A stretch of DNA of 64,000 bases from Bacteroidota bacterium (GTDB taxonomy: Bacteria; Bacteroidota; Bacteroidia; Chitinophagales; Saprospiraceae). The stretch is from the NCBI GenBank assembly GCA_020160935.1, contig JAIUPL010000026.1:17794-81793 (forward strand), in the 5' to 3' direction. Made by a program: the position numbers and the translations under genes. Below the pieces are notes generated by a model, which was given only the letters and a program-made list of their open reading frames with translations, searched no databases and was not told the origin of the DNA. This document shows, piece after piece, positions 41,862 through 51,397 of this stretch; the stretch's first letter is position 1, and the number at the start of each line of letters is the position of its first letter.

Positions 41862-43343
41862 ATGAAACGATATTTCTTGCTCCTGCTGATGTTCGGCATC
41901 GCAGCAGGCGGTTTTTCCCAGACCGTATCGGATGTTTTACGATATTCTTATCTGCGGCAAGGCGGGACAGCCAGATCCATGGGCGCTGGCGGCGCATTTG
42001 GCGCACTGGGCGCCGAGTTTGGAGCCATTAGCCAGAATCCTGCCGGATTGGCGATGTTCCGCACCAGCGAACTGGTGATTACACCCGCGCTTAAATTTTC
42101 CAATACGGAAACACAGTTAAGCAATGGCTCGCCCTATACCGACGACAAAAGCGCATTCGGATTTGACAATTTTGGTATGGTGTTCAATACCACACCACAC
42201 AACAGCGAGTGGAAAACGTTTAACGTAGCCATCGGCCTGAACAGGCAGAATAACTACCACCAGTCTATTTTCTACGAAGGCCAGGCACAGGGTTCCATCA
42301 TGAACGAGTTCTTTGCAGATGCCCGCAATACTTTTGCTTCAGGCGGTACCGAGGAAGACCTCTACCCTTTCGGATCGGGGCTGGCCTGGAACACGAATGC
42401 CATTTACTTTCAAAACGACTCGCTCAGATACGATCTCTACGACAACCCGAATGCTACGCTGAATCGTTCGCAAAGCCTCACTACCTACGGCCGTATGAAT
42501 GAAATGATCCTTTCATTTGCAGGCAATTATGATGAGAAATTAATGGTGGGTGTCACCGTAGGCGTTCCTTTTGTCAACTATCGCATTGAAGGAGAATACA
42601 ATGAAGACGACCCAGCCGGTGGCCTGAATGGGAATGTGCCTTATTTCGACCGGCTCACCTATACCGAATACCTGCGTACGGAAGGGGTGGGTGTGAACCT
42701 GAAACTCGGTGTAATCTACAAAATTTCGCAAGCCCTGCGCATCGGCGGCTCTTTTCACACGCCCACGGCATTGCGCCTGACAGATACTTACAGCAATACT
42801 TTCCAGTATGCCTATGAGGATGGCAGCGGCCCTGTTACGAGCGCTGTGGAAGATTCGCCGGAAGGTACCACCGACTATCGCCTGCGCACGCCCTGGCGCG
42901 CGATGGCCAGTGCTGCCCTTGTCATTAAAAAGAACGGTTTTTTGAGTGCCGATGTGGAATGGGTCGACTATGGCGCCAACCGCTACAACCTCAATGCGCA
43001 GGTGCCCAGTGCTGAGAACGAACGCATCGAACGCGAACTGAACAACGAGATTCAGCGGAAATATCAGCAAGCCATGAATGTGCGGGTAGGCGGCGAACTG
43101 GCCGTCAAAAAATTCCGCTTCCGTGCAGGTGTCAACCTCAATGGCAACCCGGAAGAAGGTATGGACGACTACAATGTAGGATATTCCGTAGGCGCAGGAG
43201 TGCGTGGCAATGCATTTTACCTCGACCTGGGCTATCGTCGTTCTACCGGCAATGGTTCTGTAGCGCCCTATGCCGGTGCTCCCGTGGCTACCACCGACGT
43301 GGTGTCGAGCGATGTGCTGATGACGCTGGGGTTCAAATTCTGA
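41862..43343 (+). CDS. OmpP1/FadL-family outer-membrane protein
   Basis: This 493-residue beta-barrel carries hydrophobic compounds across the outer membrane. After a signal peptide ending FSQ (about 20) the sequence has RSMGAGGAFGALGAEFGAIS, then NPAGLAMFRTSELVITPAL, the conserved opening of this family. Barrel strands alternate to a C-terminal LMTLGFKF with a terminal Phe. I place the start at 41862, where a proper signal begins; the open frame upstream is repeat-derived. It may import fatty acids or aromatic compounds, but the substrate is unknown. The stop abuts the CACGGATTACAC repeat directly. Confidence 0.9.
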   Translation: MKRYFLLLLMFGIAAGGFSQTVSDVLRYSYLRQGGTARSMGAGGAFGALGAEFGAISQNPAGLAMFRTSELVITPALKFSNTETQLSNGSPYTDDKSAFGFDNFGMVFNTTPHNSEWKTFNVAIGLNRQNNYHQSIFYEGQAQGSIMNEFFADARNTFASGGTEEDLYPFGSGLAWNTNAIYFQNDSLRYDLYDNPNATLNRSQSLTTYGRMNEMILSFAGNYDEKLMVGVTVGVPFVNYRIEGEYNEDDPAGGLNGNVPYFDRLTYTEYLRTEGVGVNLKLGVIYKISQALRIGGSFHTPTALRLTDTYSNTFQYAYEDGSGPVTSAVEDSPEGTTDYRLRTPWRAMASAALVIKKNGFLSADVEWVDYGANRYNLNAQVPSAENERIERELNNEIQRKYQQAMNVRVGGELAVKKFRFRAGVNLNGNPEEGMDDYNVGYSVGAGVRGNAFYLDLGYRRSTGNGSVAPYAGAPVATTDVVSSDVLMTLGFKF

Positions 43344-43543
43344 AACACGGATTACACCGATAGTACGGATATGCACGGATTGTATCTGTTGATATAGACA
43401 ATCTGCAATAATAAGAGAGGCGATGACAGTGATGTCATCGCCTCTCTTATTATTGATCCCTCCATCCGTGCATACCCGTACTATCCGTGTAATCCGTGTT
43501 TCCCAATCCGTGCATACCCGTACTATCCGTGTAATCCGTGTTT
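43343..43543. repeat. CACGGATTACAC palindrome with perfect inner hairpin
   Basis: Outer arms 43343-43380 and 43464-43501 match at 36 of 38 positions; the right arm is then repeated exactly at 43506-43543. In the centre, 43406-43427 and 43434-43455 form a perfect 22-base stem with a six-base loop (AGTGAT). The two convergent genes end directly at its borders. The tandem right arm shows the unequal growth seen in this family. Confidence 0.93.
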
Positions 43544-43549
43544 CCGTGT

Positions 43550-44734
43550 TTACTGGAATACCCGCACGTAATCCACCACCAGTCTTTGCGGGAAAATGGT
43601 GGAGCCATCCGGGCTTCCGGGCCAGTTGCCGCCTACAGCCAGGTTGAAAATAAAAAAGAAATTCTGGTTGAATGGCCAGGGTTGACCGGCGCCCAGGGTA
43701 GCAGGTGTTACTTCATGGAACTGCACATCGTCGAGATACCAGCGGATACGGTTTTCTTCCCACTCCATGGAAAACACGTGAAAAGCATCGGCCAGCAAGG
43801 CGTTGTTGGCCAAAGTTTTGGACGCTGTGCGTTGCTGATGTGTGGCAGTGCTGGTGCCATAGTGTACCGTACCGTGGGCCGTGCCCGGTTGGCTACCGAT
43901 CATTTCCATGATATCAATTTCACCGCAGGCAGGCCATCCGGCCGTAGTAAAATTGCTGCCCAGCATCCAGAAAGCAGGCCAGATGCCTTTGCCTTTTGGC
44001 AATGCTGCACGGATGTCGATACGCCCGTATTTAAACTCCTTTTTCCCTTTCGTCACCATACGGGAAGAAGTGTACTGCGACCCGCTAAAGTTCTCCTGAC
44101 GTGCCTCGATAATGAGTTTACCATCGTGGGAATAGGTATTCTCGGGTCGATAGTACTGAAGTTCATTGTTGCCCCAGCCGCCGTTGTTGCCCATTTCATG
44201 GGTCCAGAAAGAGGTATTCAGCGTGTTGCTATTGAATTCATCCTGCCAAACGAGTGTACGCCCCGGATAGGTTTCCGGGGTAGAATAACCCGAAGTAGGA
44301 ATATTCAAGGCATTGTTGTTGTCGTCGTTGGTAATTGTTCCTTTTGCGCGCGACTGTCCGAGTACGGCGTTGGCAGGGTTCAGCAACACCAATTCGAACG
44401 ATTCGTCGCTTTCTTCTACATCATCGCCAATGATTTCGACCGACACCTTTTTTTCGGTTTCACCGGGCCCGAATATCAGTTGCTGATTGGCAATAGCCAC
44501 AAAATCGACGCCGGCCTGCGCCGTGCCCGACAAGGTGGAATAGTTTACCAGTACATTGGTTTGTGCAGCCTGGCTCAGGCGAATGGTGAAGTCCATCACG
44601 TTGTCTGCATTTCCTTCCGCCTGTGTCACATCGGCTACAGAAATGGTGGGTTTTTGTGGGTCAGGATCACCGCCGTCATCCTTTTTACAGGCGGCGATGG
44701 AAAGCAATATGAATAGAGCAATGAGTGATCGCAT
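43550..44734 (-). CDS. GH16 glycoside hydrolase lipoprotein with Calx-beta domain
   Basis: This 394-residue lipoprotein (lipobox IAAC-K, cysteine 16) has a Calx-beta domain at about 30-138 (VTQAEGNADNVMDFTIRLSQ) and a GH16 catalytic domain at about 160-394. The catalytic EIDIME at 272-277 provides nucleophile Glu272 and acid/base Glu277, with GWGNNELQYY upstream and the laminarinase-type ending VDYVRVF. It probably cuts beta-1,3- or mixed beta-glucan at the cell surface and hands oligomers to the SusC/SusD pair. I chose the ATG at 44734, since the codons upstream are a GATGAAT repeat. It is last in the PUL operon, ending at the palindrome. Confidence 0.92.
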   Translation of the reverse strand: MRSLIALFILLSIAACKKDDGGDPDPQKPTISVADVTQAEGNADNVMDFTIRLSQAAQTNVLVNYSTLSGTAQAGVDFVAIANQQLIFGPGETEKKVSVEIIGDDVEESDESFELVLLNPANAVLGQSRAKGTITNDDNNNALNIPTSGYSTPETYPGRTLVWQDEFNSNTLNTSFWTHEMGNNGGWGNNELQYYRPENTYSHDGKLIIEARQENFSGSQYTSSRMVTKGKKEFKYGRIDIRAALPKGKGIWPAFWMLGSNFTTAGWPACGEIDIMEMIGSQPGTAHGTVHYGTSTATHQQRTASKTLANNALLADAFHVFSMEWEENRIRWYLDDVQFHEVTPATLGAGQPWPFNQNFFFIFNLAVGGNWPGSPDGSTIFPQRLVVDYVRVFQ

Positions 44735-44746
44735 AACGCAGAGGGG

Positions 44747-44780
<34 letters not shown>

Positions 44781-44802
44781 GAAACCAATCAGTGAAAATT
44801 GA

Positions 44803-44876
44803 ATCCTTCTAATCCTTATAAATCCTTTAAATCCTGTTCAAACCACATCCTGTTCAACCCACAGCCTGTTCAAAAC
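44803..44876. repeat. AATCCTT and CCTGTTCAA unit repeat between two GH16 genes
   Basis: Units AATCCTTNTAAATCC and three copies of CCTGTTCAAACC follow each other. The last copy includes the TGA of the upstream leftward GH16. Related pieces occur at 31331-31360. Confidence 0.7.
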
Positions 44877-45709
44877 TGATACACCCGCACATAATCCACT
44901 TCCATGCGTTGCGGCCAGATGCCAGTATCTACGCCCATTTTACCGCCCCAATTGCCGCCTACTGCCATATTGAGAATCAGGTGAAAGCGTTGATCGAATG
45001 GCCAGGCATCAGGGCCTTTACCATTGTTTTTGAACGTATGGAACACATTTCCGTCCAGCAGGAAGTTAATACGGTCAGGAAACCAGTCAATCGCATATTC
45101 GTGGAAAGCGGTCGACAGATCGGTCAGATACACGCCTTTGGTGCTTTGGGTACCGATGGCGTGGTTGTATGATTTGGTATGAATCGAACCGAACAAGGAA
45201 TCAGGCATATAGCCCACAAATTCCATGATGTCTATTTCTCCCGACGCTGGCCAGCCCCCGTATTTCCAGTCGGTAGGCAACATCCAGATAGCCGGCCAAA
45301 CGCCTTTCCCTTTCGGCAGTTTTGCCCGAATAGCCATACGGCCGTAGGTCCAGTCGCCCTTGAATTTGCTGACAAGCCGCGCAGAACTGTAGTCCTTCCC
45401 GCCCATTTTTTCCCGGCGGGCTTCTACGATCAATTTCCCGTTTTCTGCCCGTGCGTTGTTGAGCGAGCGGGTGTAGTATTGCAGTTCGTTGTTGCCCCAG
45501 CCGCATACATTGGGGCAACCGTCGCCCAGGTCATAGCCCCAATGAGTGGAGTCGGGCAAACCTTTGTAGTCAAATTCGTCGCTCCAGACAAGTTTCAGGG
45601 CGCTGGCAGGCTTTGGCGCTTGCTCATCCCTCATCATCGTTGCAGGCTTGCATGTCCAATTCAGTGCTGCCAGCATCGCCCCAAACAACAAGTATCGCAT
45701 AGGTAACAT
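44870..45709 (-). CDS. GH16 glycoside hydrolase lipoprotein
   Basis: This 279-residue single-domain GH16 has a lipoprotein signal (NWTC-K, cysteine 20). The catalytic EIDIME at 158-163, WGNNELQYYTRS and the ending MEVDYVRVYQF are those of laminarinases and related endo-beta-glucanases. It shares the core with the larger GH16 next to it but lacks the Calx-beta domain. A start at 45700 is also possible (MRYLLFG). It is next to the PKD lipoprotein (gap of six bases), so the two are co-transcribed in the PUL. Confidence 0.92.
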   Translation of the reverse strand: MLPMRYLLFGAMLAALNWTCKPATMMRDEQAPKPASALKLVWSDEFDYKGLPDSTHWGYDLGDGCPNVCGWGNNELQYYTRSLNNARAENGKLIVEARREKMGGKDYSSARLVSKFKGDWTYGRMAIRAKLPKGKGVWPAIWMLPTDWKYGGWPASGEIDIMEFVGYMPDSLFGSIHTKSYNHAIGTQSTKGVYLTDLSTAFHEYAIDWFPDRINFLLDGNVFHTFKNNGKGPDAWPFDQRFHLILNMAVGGNWGGKMGVDTGIWPQRMEVDYVRVYQF

Positions 45710-45715
45710 CTATCT

Positions 45716-46531
45716 TTAAATTTTCACAAATGTCAGTTCAAACCAGCCGTCGCTGTTCACGATTTTGCTGCGTACCACCAGTTGTGTTTCTGTCAGCGTG
45801 ACAATGTCGTAAATCGGGCCCGAATCCCATACGCCGAGGAATGCGCCATCAGGCAAAATCAATTGATCGACTCCATTATTGCCAGTCCCTTTCGAAATAA
45901 TCCAGGTCAGGTTGGTCGGCGGTGAAAAACTCACGGCAGCATATCCATTCCATGGGTCTACGGTCTGGCCGTTGTTGTTGTACTGAAAATGGCCACCTGC
46001 AAAATAGAAACAAAAAGCATCGTCGTACTGGGCTGCCTGCAAGCCATTGGCCGGCGAGGTGTACCATTCGCTGGAGCCCGGTTGCGGCCCTACACGCACC
46101 GCACCGGCAGCATGGGTAAAGGTCCAGCAGCGGCCCGGTGTTTCACAATCGCCCGTGAGCAGGCCCGTTTGAGGGTCGCAGGTAGGTTGCGCGTCCTGTG
46201 CAATATTGAAGGTTTGCGATACGCTGGCGGTACCGCCGCCACCTTCGGCAGCAGCATACAACGTAACGATATAATCGCCTTTGGTGGCGTAAAAAACCGT
46301 GTCAACAGCCTTGGTCGACTTGGCAGGTGTACCGCCCGGAAAATCCCAAACGCGACTGAAAAAGCCGGTAGAAACGTCTTTTACCACGACTCTGTTGGGG
46401 TCGCCGCTTACCGGCTCCACCGTAATCGTTGGTGCGCCGGGAGCAGCCGGCAAGGTAATATCGTCGTCTTCGTAGGGGGCGCAGGCATCAAAAAGGATGG
46501 CCGCGCCAAGGAGAAGGAGTAGTTTTTTCAT
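45716..46531 (-). CDS. PKD-domain surface lipoprotein of the PUL
   Basis: The 271-residue lipoprotein (LFDAC-A, cysteine about 17) has a PKD-like beta sandwich at about 30-125 (VVKDVSTGFFSRVWDFPGG, then GDYIVTLYAAAEGGGG), followed by a cysteine-containing beta-rich domain (CDPQTGLLTGDCETPGRCW) without known catalytic residues. Placed between SusD and the GH16 enzymes, it matches the position of surface glycan-binding proteins (SusE/SusF/SGBP). I prefer the ATG at 46531; another at 46540 lies in sequence shared with the MFS start region. Confidence 0.8.
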   Translation of the reverse strand: MKKLLLLLGAAILFDACAPYEDDDITLPAAPGAPTITVEPVSGDPNRVVVKDVSTGFFSRVWDFPGGTPAKSTKAVDTVFYATKGDYIVTLYAAAEGGGGTASVSQTFNIAQDAQPTCDPQTGLLTGDCETPGRCWTFTHAAGAVRVGPQPGSSEWYTSPANGLQAAQYDDAFCFYFAGGHFQYNNNGQTVDPWNGYAAVSFSPPTNLTWIISKGTGNNGVDQLILPDGAFLGVWDSGPIYDIVTLTETQLVVRSKIVNSDGWFELTFVKI

Positions 46532-46543
46532 GACTAGCATATT

Positions 46544-46678
46544 TGTTATGAGTTATTAGTTATTGGTTATCAGGGTAGGTAAGGGTTTGTAACTTCGTAT
46601 TTTTTGGTATCCCTGATAGGGAGGCTAATCATATTTGACAACAAACCCTTACCGACCTTGAGAACCAATAACTAATAA
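46544..46678. repeat. GTTATTA/GTTATTG palindrome between SusD and the PKD gene
   Basis: Left arm (about 46544-46590, GTTATTAGTTATTGGTTATC, then GGTAAGGGTTTGT) pairs with 46631-46678 with several mismatches; a small TCCCTGATAGGGA hairpin lies in the loop. It resembles the outer part of the 331-base palindrome at 37.2 kb, including the CATATTTGTTAT next to the start codon. It may separate expression of susCD from the downstream enzymes. Confidence 0.82.
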
Positions 46679-46690
46679 CCGATAACTGGT

Positions 46691-48205
46691 TTAGTAACCC
46701 GGATTCTGCACAATCGCACCATTCGTTGCCTGAATCTGCGAAAGCGGGATGGGTAAATATTTGTGAACACTTTCATTAAAGCCCAGCGGACCCAGCACCT
46801 GGGCAGCGCGGCCGGTACGAACGAGGTCGAAAAAACGATGGCCTTCCAGCCCCAGTTCCACCCGGCGTTCGTGGTAAATAGCATCCAGCAGGGCAGCGCC
46901 AGTGGCCGTCACATCGGGCAACACATTGGGCAGGGTGCCACGGGCACGGGCGCGTACGCGGTTGAGCGACTGGCGTGCAGCGGCTTCATTGCCGTTGTGA
47001 TAGGCTGCTTCAGCATGCAGCAGCAGCACATCGGCCAAGCGGATCACGCGGTCATTGCTGCCGCCATTCGGATTCGGGTCGCCAAAAGGCGCTTCCTCGC
47101 TTTTGTTGCTGAAATACTTCTTCGGGTAATAGTCGTACGGGAAACCACCTGTGGCTTCTTTGGTAAATGTACCGCGGTCGCCCATGGGGTCGCCCACACG
47201 GAACACCGTCGATTTCAGACGCGGGTCTTCAAAACCTTCCTTGAAAAATTCCTGCACGAAATTTTCCGTTGGGATATTGAACCCATACCCTTCAAACTGG
47301 CCGCGGGCACGCTGAAACACATTGGTAAATGTGCCTTCGTTGGCGTTGTTTTTACCCCAGTTGCCACCGGAAGCATTCATATACTGTATTTCAAAAATCG
47401 ATTCCGGGCCGTTTTCGCCTTCCTGGGTAAATATTTTGGCGTAGTTGGGCTCCAGTTGGTACTGGTTGGAACTGAGAATTTCCTCGGCCAGCATTTGCGC
47501 TTCGCTCCAGCGTTGTTGCCATATCAATGTTTTCAGCAGCAGCGCTTGTGCTGCACCTTTGGTGATGCGGCCGAGGTCCGACAACGGGTACTCGCTCCGC
47601 AAGGGCAAGGCGGCAGCGGCTTCGCGCAAGTCGGTTTCTATGAGCGTCCACACTTCCGATTCGCTCGCACGCGGCAGGTTGTACTCGCTGGGCGCCAGCA
47701 CGTGGTCGGCCAGCGGTACACCACCATACAGTGTAACGAGGTTGTAAAAAAACCAGGCACGGATGAAGCGCGCTTCACCCAGAATACGGGCTTTCAACCG
47801 CTCGTTCATCTGAATGTTGGGAACGCGTTCGAGCACCACGTTGGCACGGTAGATACCTTCGTAATCTGCCGACCATTCCGATTCCACATTCTCGTTGTTG
47901 GCCTGGGCGGTAAACGTTTCGAGTTGCAATAGTTCGATGGCGTCGTTGTCGCCCGAACCACCTTTAATGGCGTCGTCCGACATCACATCGCCCCATATCC
48001 AGCGGAAGTGGCCTGCAGGCGACAGTTCGAACTGCAAGGGCGCATATGCGGCATTGATAGCCGCAATAGCATCTGCTTCGGTGCGGTAAAAGTTTTCTTC
48101 GGTAGCCCCGACCAGCGGTTTGCGGTCGAGAAAATCCTTGTTGCAGGCAGCAGAAGTGGCCAGAACACCTGCGACAAGGAGGAACCGTATGATTGAATTT
48201 TTCAT
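46691..48205 (-). CDS. SusD/RagB-family lipoprotein of the PUL
   Basis: This 504-residue lipoprotein (SAAC-N, cysteine about 21) binds the glycan with SusC. After CNKDFLDRKPLVGATEENFY it has the classic SusD parts: INAAYAPLQFELSPAGH, the TPR-like helices (ILGEARFIRAWFFYNLVTLY), and the C-terminal block RLADVLLLHAEAAYHNGNE, RRVELGLEGHRFFDLVRTG and FNESVHKYLPIPLSQI. The start at 48205 opens the signal. It lies 45 bases after susC. Likely ligand is a beta-glucan, given the GH16 neighbours. Confidence 0.95.
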   Translation of the reverse strand: MKNSIIRFLLVAGVLATSAACNKDFLDRKPLVGATEENFYRTEADAIAAINAAYAPLQFELSPAGHFRWIWGDVMSDDAIKGGSGDNDAIELLQLETFTAQANNENVESEWSADYEGIYRANVVLERVPNIQMNERLKARILGEARFIRAWFFYNLVTLYGGVPLADHVLAPSEYNLPRASESEVWTLIETDLREAAAALPLRSEYPLSDLGRITKGAAQALLLKTLIWQQRWSEAQMLAEEILSSNQYQLEPNYAKIFTQEGENGPESIFEIQYMNASGGNWGKNNANEGTFTNVFQRARGQFEGYGFNIPTENFVQEFFKEGFEDPRLKSTVFRVGDPMGDRGTFTKEATGGFPYDYYPKKYFSNKSEEAPFGDPNPNGGSNDRVIRLADVLLLHAEAAYHNGNEAAARQSLNRVRARARGTLPNVLPDVTATGAALLDAIYHERRVELGLEGHRFFDLVRTGRAAQVLGPLGFNESVHKYLPIPLSQIQATNGAIVQNPGY

Positions 48206-48250
48206 GTCTTTTTTATTTTTTAACACGTCAAATATTCTGTTGTTCAGGCA

Positions 48251-51200
48251 TCAGAACACTACGTTGATACCACCAAGGAACACACGCGCCTGCGGGTAAA
48301 AACCGCGGTCGATACCCGCTTCCAGTGCGCCACCATAAGCGCCGATTTCAGGATCCATGCCGCTGTATTTGGTGAAGGTAAAGAGGTTTTGTGCCGACGT
48401 GTACACCCGGAATTTTTCAAAACCAATGCGTTTCAGCACACTTTTTGGCAGCGAATAACCCAATTGAACATTTTTCAGGCGCAGGTAAGAACCGTCTTCC
48501 ACAAAACGATTCGACACGCGGGCATTCTGGTTCGGATCGCTCAGGCTCACTCGCGGTTCGCTGTTGGAAGTACCCGGGCCTGTCCAGCGGTTCAGTACCG
48601 ATACCGGGCGATTTACGTAGGTAAAGTCGTAGCGAATCGTAGCGTTGTAAATTTCATTGCCGGAAGCACCTTGCAGGAAAATACCCAGGTCAAAACCTTT
48701 CCATTCCACATCAGCATTGATACCGTAAGTGAAATCTGGAATCGGGTTGCCGATGTAGGTCTGGTCGTCGGTATTCACCACGCCATCGCCATTCAGGTCT
48801 TTGAAGCGGATGTCGCCAGGCGCCGTGTTTTCATTCTGAAACGCATGCGCAGCAATTTCCTCACGTGTCTGGAAAATACCGTCGGTGACATAGCCGTAAA
48901 ATGCGCCAATGGGCTGTCCTACCTCCGTTTTCGTGACGCTGGCATTGGCCGATTGTACGCGGCCGGCGTAAACAGGTTCGCCACCTTCGCCGAGGCTGGT
49001 CACTTCATTGCGCACCATCGAGAAATTGCCACCGATGCTGTATTTGAATGCGCCGGTGCGCTGACGGTATTGCAGGTCGGTTTCCCAGCCGGTGTTTTTC
49101 ACACTGGCAATGTTGCGCACAGGCGGGTTGGCGCCGACAGTGAGCGGAATCGGTGCAGCGTACAGCATGCCCGAGGTGTTTTTGATGTAAAAATCGCTGG
49201 TCCATGCCAGGCGACCGTTCAGGAACGTAGCGTCGAACCCGAGGTCGGTTTGGGAAATCGTTTCCCAGCGCAAATCCGGGTTGGCCACCGTAAGCGGCAC
49301 GCTGCCGTTGGTAATGATCTGTGTCGGGCCGAAGGTGTAGTTCTGCCCGCTCAGCACGACGGACGTAAATCCGTAATTGCCGATGCGGTCATTGCCGTTC
49401 TGGCCCCAACTGGCGCGAATTTTCAAATACTCCAGCACTTTGGATGTCCAGAACGGCTCCTCACTGATGATCCAGCCGGCCGAAACGGATGGGAAGTAGC
49501 CGTAGCGGTTGTTGGGCCCGAAACGGGAAGAGCCATCAGCACGCAAAGCCGCGCTGAACAGGTATTTTTCTTTCAGTTCGTAGTTGGCGCGGCCGAACAC
49601 GGACAGCAGCGACGATTCGTCGGCGCCGCCGTAAGCGCTTTGCGAAGCAATCGGATCGATGGTATTGGAAATGTACGCATCGTCCGGATCGTTGGAAGGC
49701 AGGTTGGTATTGGCGCCGCCGCTGTATTCGTAGCGATTTTCCAGTGCTGTGGTACCGCCTGTAAGCGTTAGGTGGTGGTTTTCACCAAAATGGCGATCCC
49801 AGGTGAGCACATTTTCCCATTGCCAGGTGCGCCAGGTGTTGTGCTGCAACACAACCGAGTTGATCAGGTTTTTTTCACCCGCCGGCGCATCGCTGAGCAC
49901 CGGATCGCTGCTCAGATCGAAACGCGGATAGAAGATATTGCGGGTGGCAAAAGTGGCATCCACGCTGTAGGAACTGCGGAAGCGCAGGCCGGGCGCCAGG
50001 GTGAGTTCGCCAAACAGCGCGCCTACAATACGGTTGGTGTTCCATCGATCATGCGTTTGATCGATGGCGTTTACAGGATTCACAATATCGGTATCGGAGT
50101 AGCGCGAATAAGCGTAGGTGCCATCCGACTTGCGGATGGGCGTCACCGGGTCCATGTTGAGCGCGCGCACCAGCGGCGTGGTGAATTCGTTGTTTTCCGG
50201 CAAAAAACGGCGCGACAGGTTGGTGAGGCCCAGGTTGGTGCCCATGGTCAGCCATTTTTTCACAGTATGCGTGCCGTTGATGCGGGCGGTGTAGCGCTTG
50301 AAACCCGATTTGTTGCCACCGACAATACCATCCTGATCGAAGTAGTTGCCTGAGATGGTGTACGTGGAATTATCGCCGCCGCCTGTCAGGCTCAACTGGT
50401 GGCTCGTCATGGGTGCATCGGAGAAAATGGCATCCAGCCAGTCGGTACCCTTGCCCAATTGATCGGGGTAGGCAAATTCGGGTAACGGCACCTGCCCTGC
50501 TGATACGCGGGCTTCATTGGAAAGAATGGCGTACTCGCGAGCGCTCAGCAGGTTGATTTTTTTCCAGGCGCTTTGCATACCAAAATAAGCATCGTAGGCA
50601 ATTTTGCCATCCTGGTTCTTTTTGCCCGAACGCGTCGTAATCAGCACTACCCCATTGGCGCCACGGGAACCGTAAATAGCAGCAGAAGCGGCATCCTTGA
50701 GCACATTGATCGTTTCAATGTCGTTCGGATTGAGGAAATCGAGTCCATCGACCGGCACGCCGTCTACGATATACAGCGGGTCGCTGTTGTTGATCGTGCC
50801 TGTACCGCGGATGCGCACGGTAAGCGGGCTGCCCGGAGCACCCGAGTTTTGCGTCACCTGCACACCAGCAGTGCGGCCCTGCAAGGCCTGCTCGATACGC
50901 AAAACGGGCGTTTCAGCAATTTCAGCCGCCGTGACGGTGGAAACGGAGCCGCTGATATTGCTGCGTTTCTGTGAGCCATAACCCACTACCACCACTTCGT
51001 CGATGAGGGCGTTGTTTTCCTCCAGCACCACGTCGATGACGCGGCGGTCGCCCACTTTTTCCGTGCGGTTGCGCATGCCGATATAGGAAAACATGAGTTC
51101 CGACTCGGCAGAAGGCGCCGACACCTGGTAGCGGCCTTCTATGTCTGTCACAGCGCCTTTGGCGCCTTGCACAGCCACAGTTGCCCCGATAAGGGCTTCA

Positions 51201-51301
51201 CCGTCGGCGCCAGTCACGCGGCCGCTTACGCTTATCTGTGCTTGTGCCACAGAAGCGAATAATAACAGCGCGGCAAGAATGTAAGTAAGTTTTATGTTCA
51301 T
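48251..51301 (-). CDS. SusC/RagA-family TonB-dependent receptor of the PUL
   Basis: This 1016-residue receptor imports oligosaccharides. It has a signal ending AQAQ (about 22), a carboxypeptidase-regulatory-like domain (ISVSGRVTGADGEALIGATV), the SusC TonB-box-side sequence NNALIDEVVVVGYGSQKRSN, a plug with ALQGRTAGVQVTQNSGAPGS and NPNDIETINVLKDAASAAIY, and a barrel with QRTGAFKYSIGGN near the end. Start at 51301 is chosen for the signal. In the operon it lies between the exported T9SS protein and SusD. Confidence 0.95.
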   Translation of the reverse strand: MNIKLTYILAALLLFASVAQAQISVSGRVTGADGEALIGATVAVQGAKGAVTDIEGRYQVSAPSAESELMFSYIGMRNRTEKVGDRRVIDVVLEENNALIDEVVVVGYGSQKRSNISGSVSTVTAAEIAETPVLRIEQALQGRTAGVQVTQNSGAPGSPLTVRIRGTGTINNSDPLYIVDGVPVDGLDFLNPNDIETINVLKDAASAAIYGSRGANGVVLITTRSGKKNQDGKIAYDAYFGMQSAWKKINLLSAREYAILSNEARVSAGQVPLPEFAYPDQLGKGTDWLDAIFSDAPMTSHQLSLTGGGDNSTYTISGNYFDQDGIVGGNKSGFKRYTARINGTHTVKKWLTMGTNLGLTNLSRRFLPENNEFTTPLVRALNMDPVTPIRKSDGTYAYSRYSDTDIVNPVNAIDQTHDRWNTNRIVGALFGELTLAPGLRFRSSYSVDATFATRNIFYPRFDLSSDPVLSDAPAGEKNLINSVVLQHNTWRTWQWENVLTWDRHFGENHHLTLTGGTTALENRYEYSGGANTNLPSNDPDDAYISNTIDPIASQSAYGGADESSLLSVFGRANYELKEKYLFSAALRADGSSRFGPNNRYGYFPSVSAGWIISEEPFWTSKVLEYLKIRASWGQNGNDRIGNYGFTSVVLSGQNYTFGPTQIITNGSVPLTVANPDLRWETISQTDLGFDATFLNGRLAWTSDFYIKNTSGMLYAAPIPLTVGANPPVRNIASVKNTGWETDLQYRQRTGAFKYSIGGNFSMVRNEVTSLGEGGEPVYAGRVQSANASVTKTEVGQPIGAFYGYVTDGIFQTREEIAAHAFQNENTAPGDIRFKDLNGDGVVNTDDQTYIGNPIPDFTYGINADVEWKGFDLGIFLQGASGNEIYNATIRYDFTYVNRPVSVLNRWTGPGTSNSEPRVSLSDPNQNARVSNRFVEDGSYLRLKNVQLGYSLPKSVLKRIGFEKFRVYTSAQNLFTFTKYSGMDPEIGAYGGALEAGIDRGFYPQARVFLGGINVVF

Positions 51302-51397
51302 GATTATCAGGTTGTTGTGAGCGGGCAAGTATACACCTGCCCGCTCTGTTACAATTACTCAACCAAATTTATTTTCCGATTGCAGGAAAATGGGGGC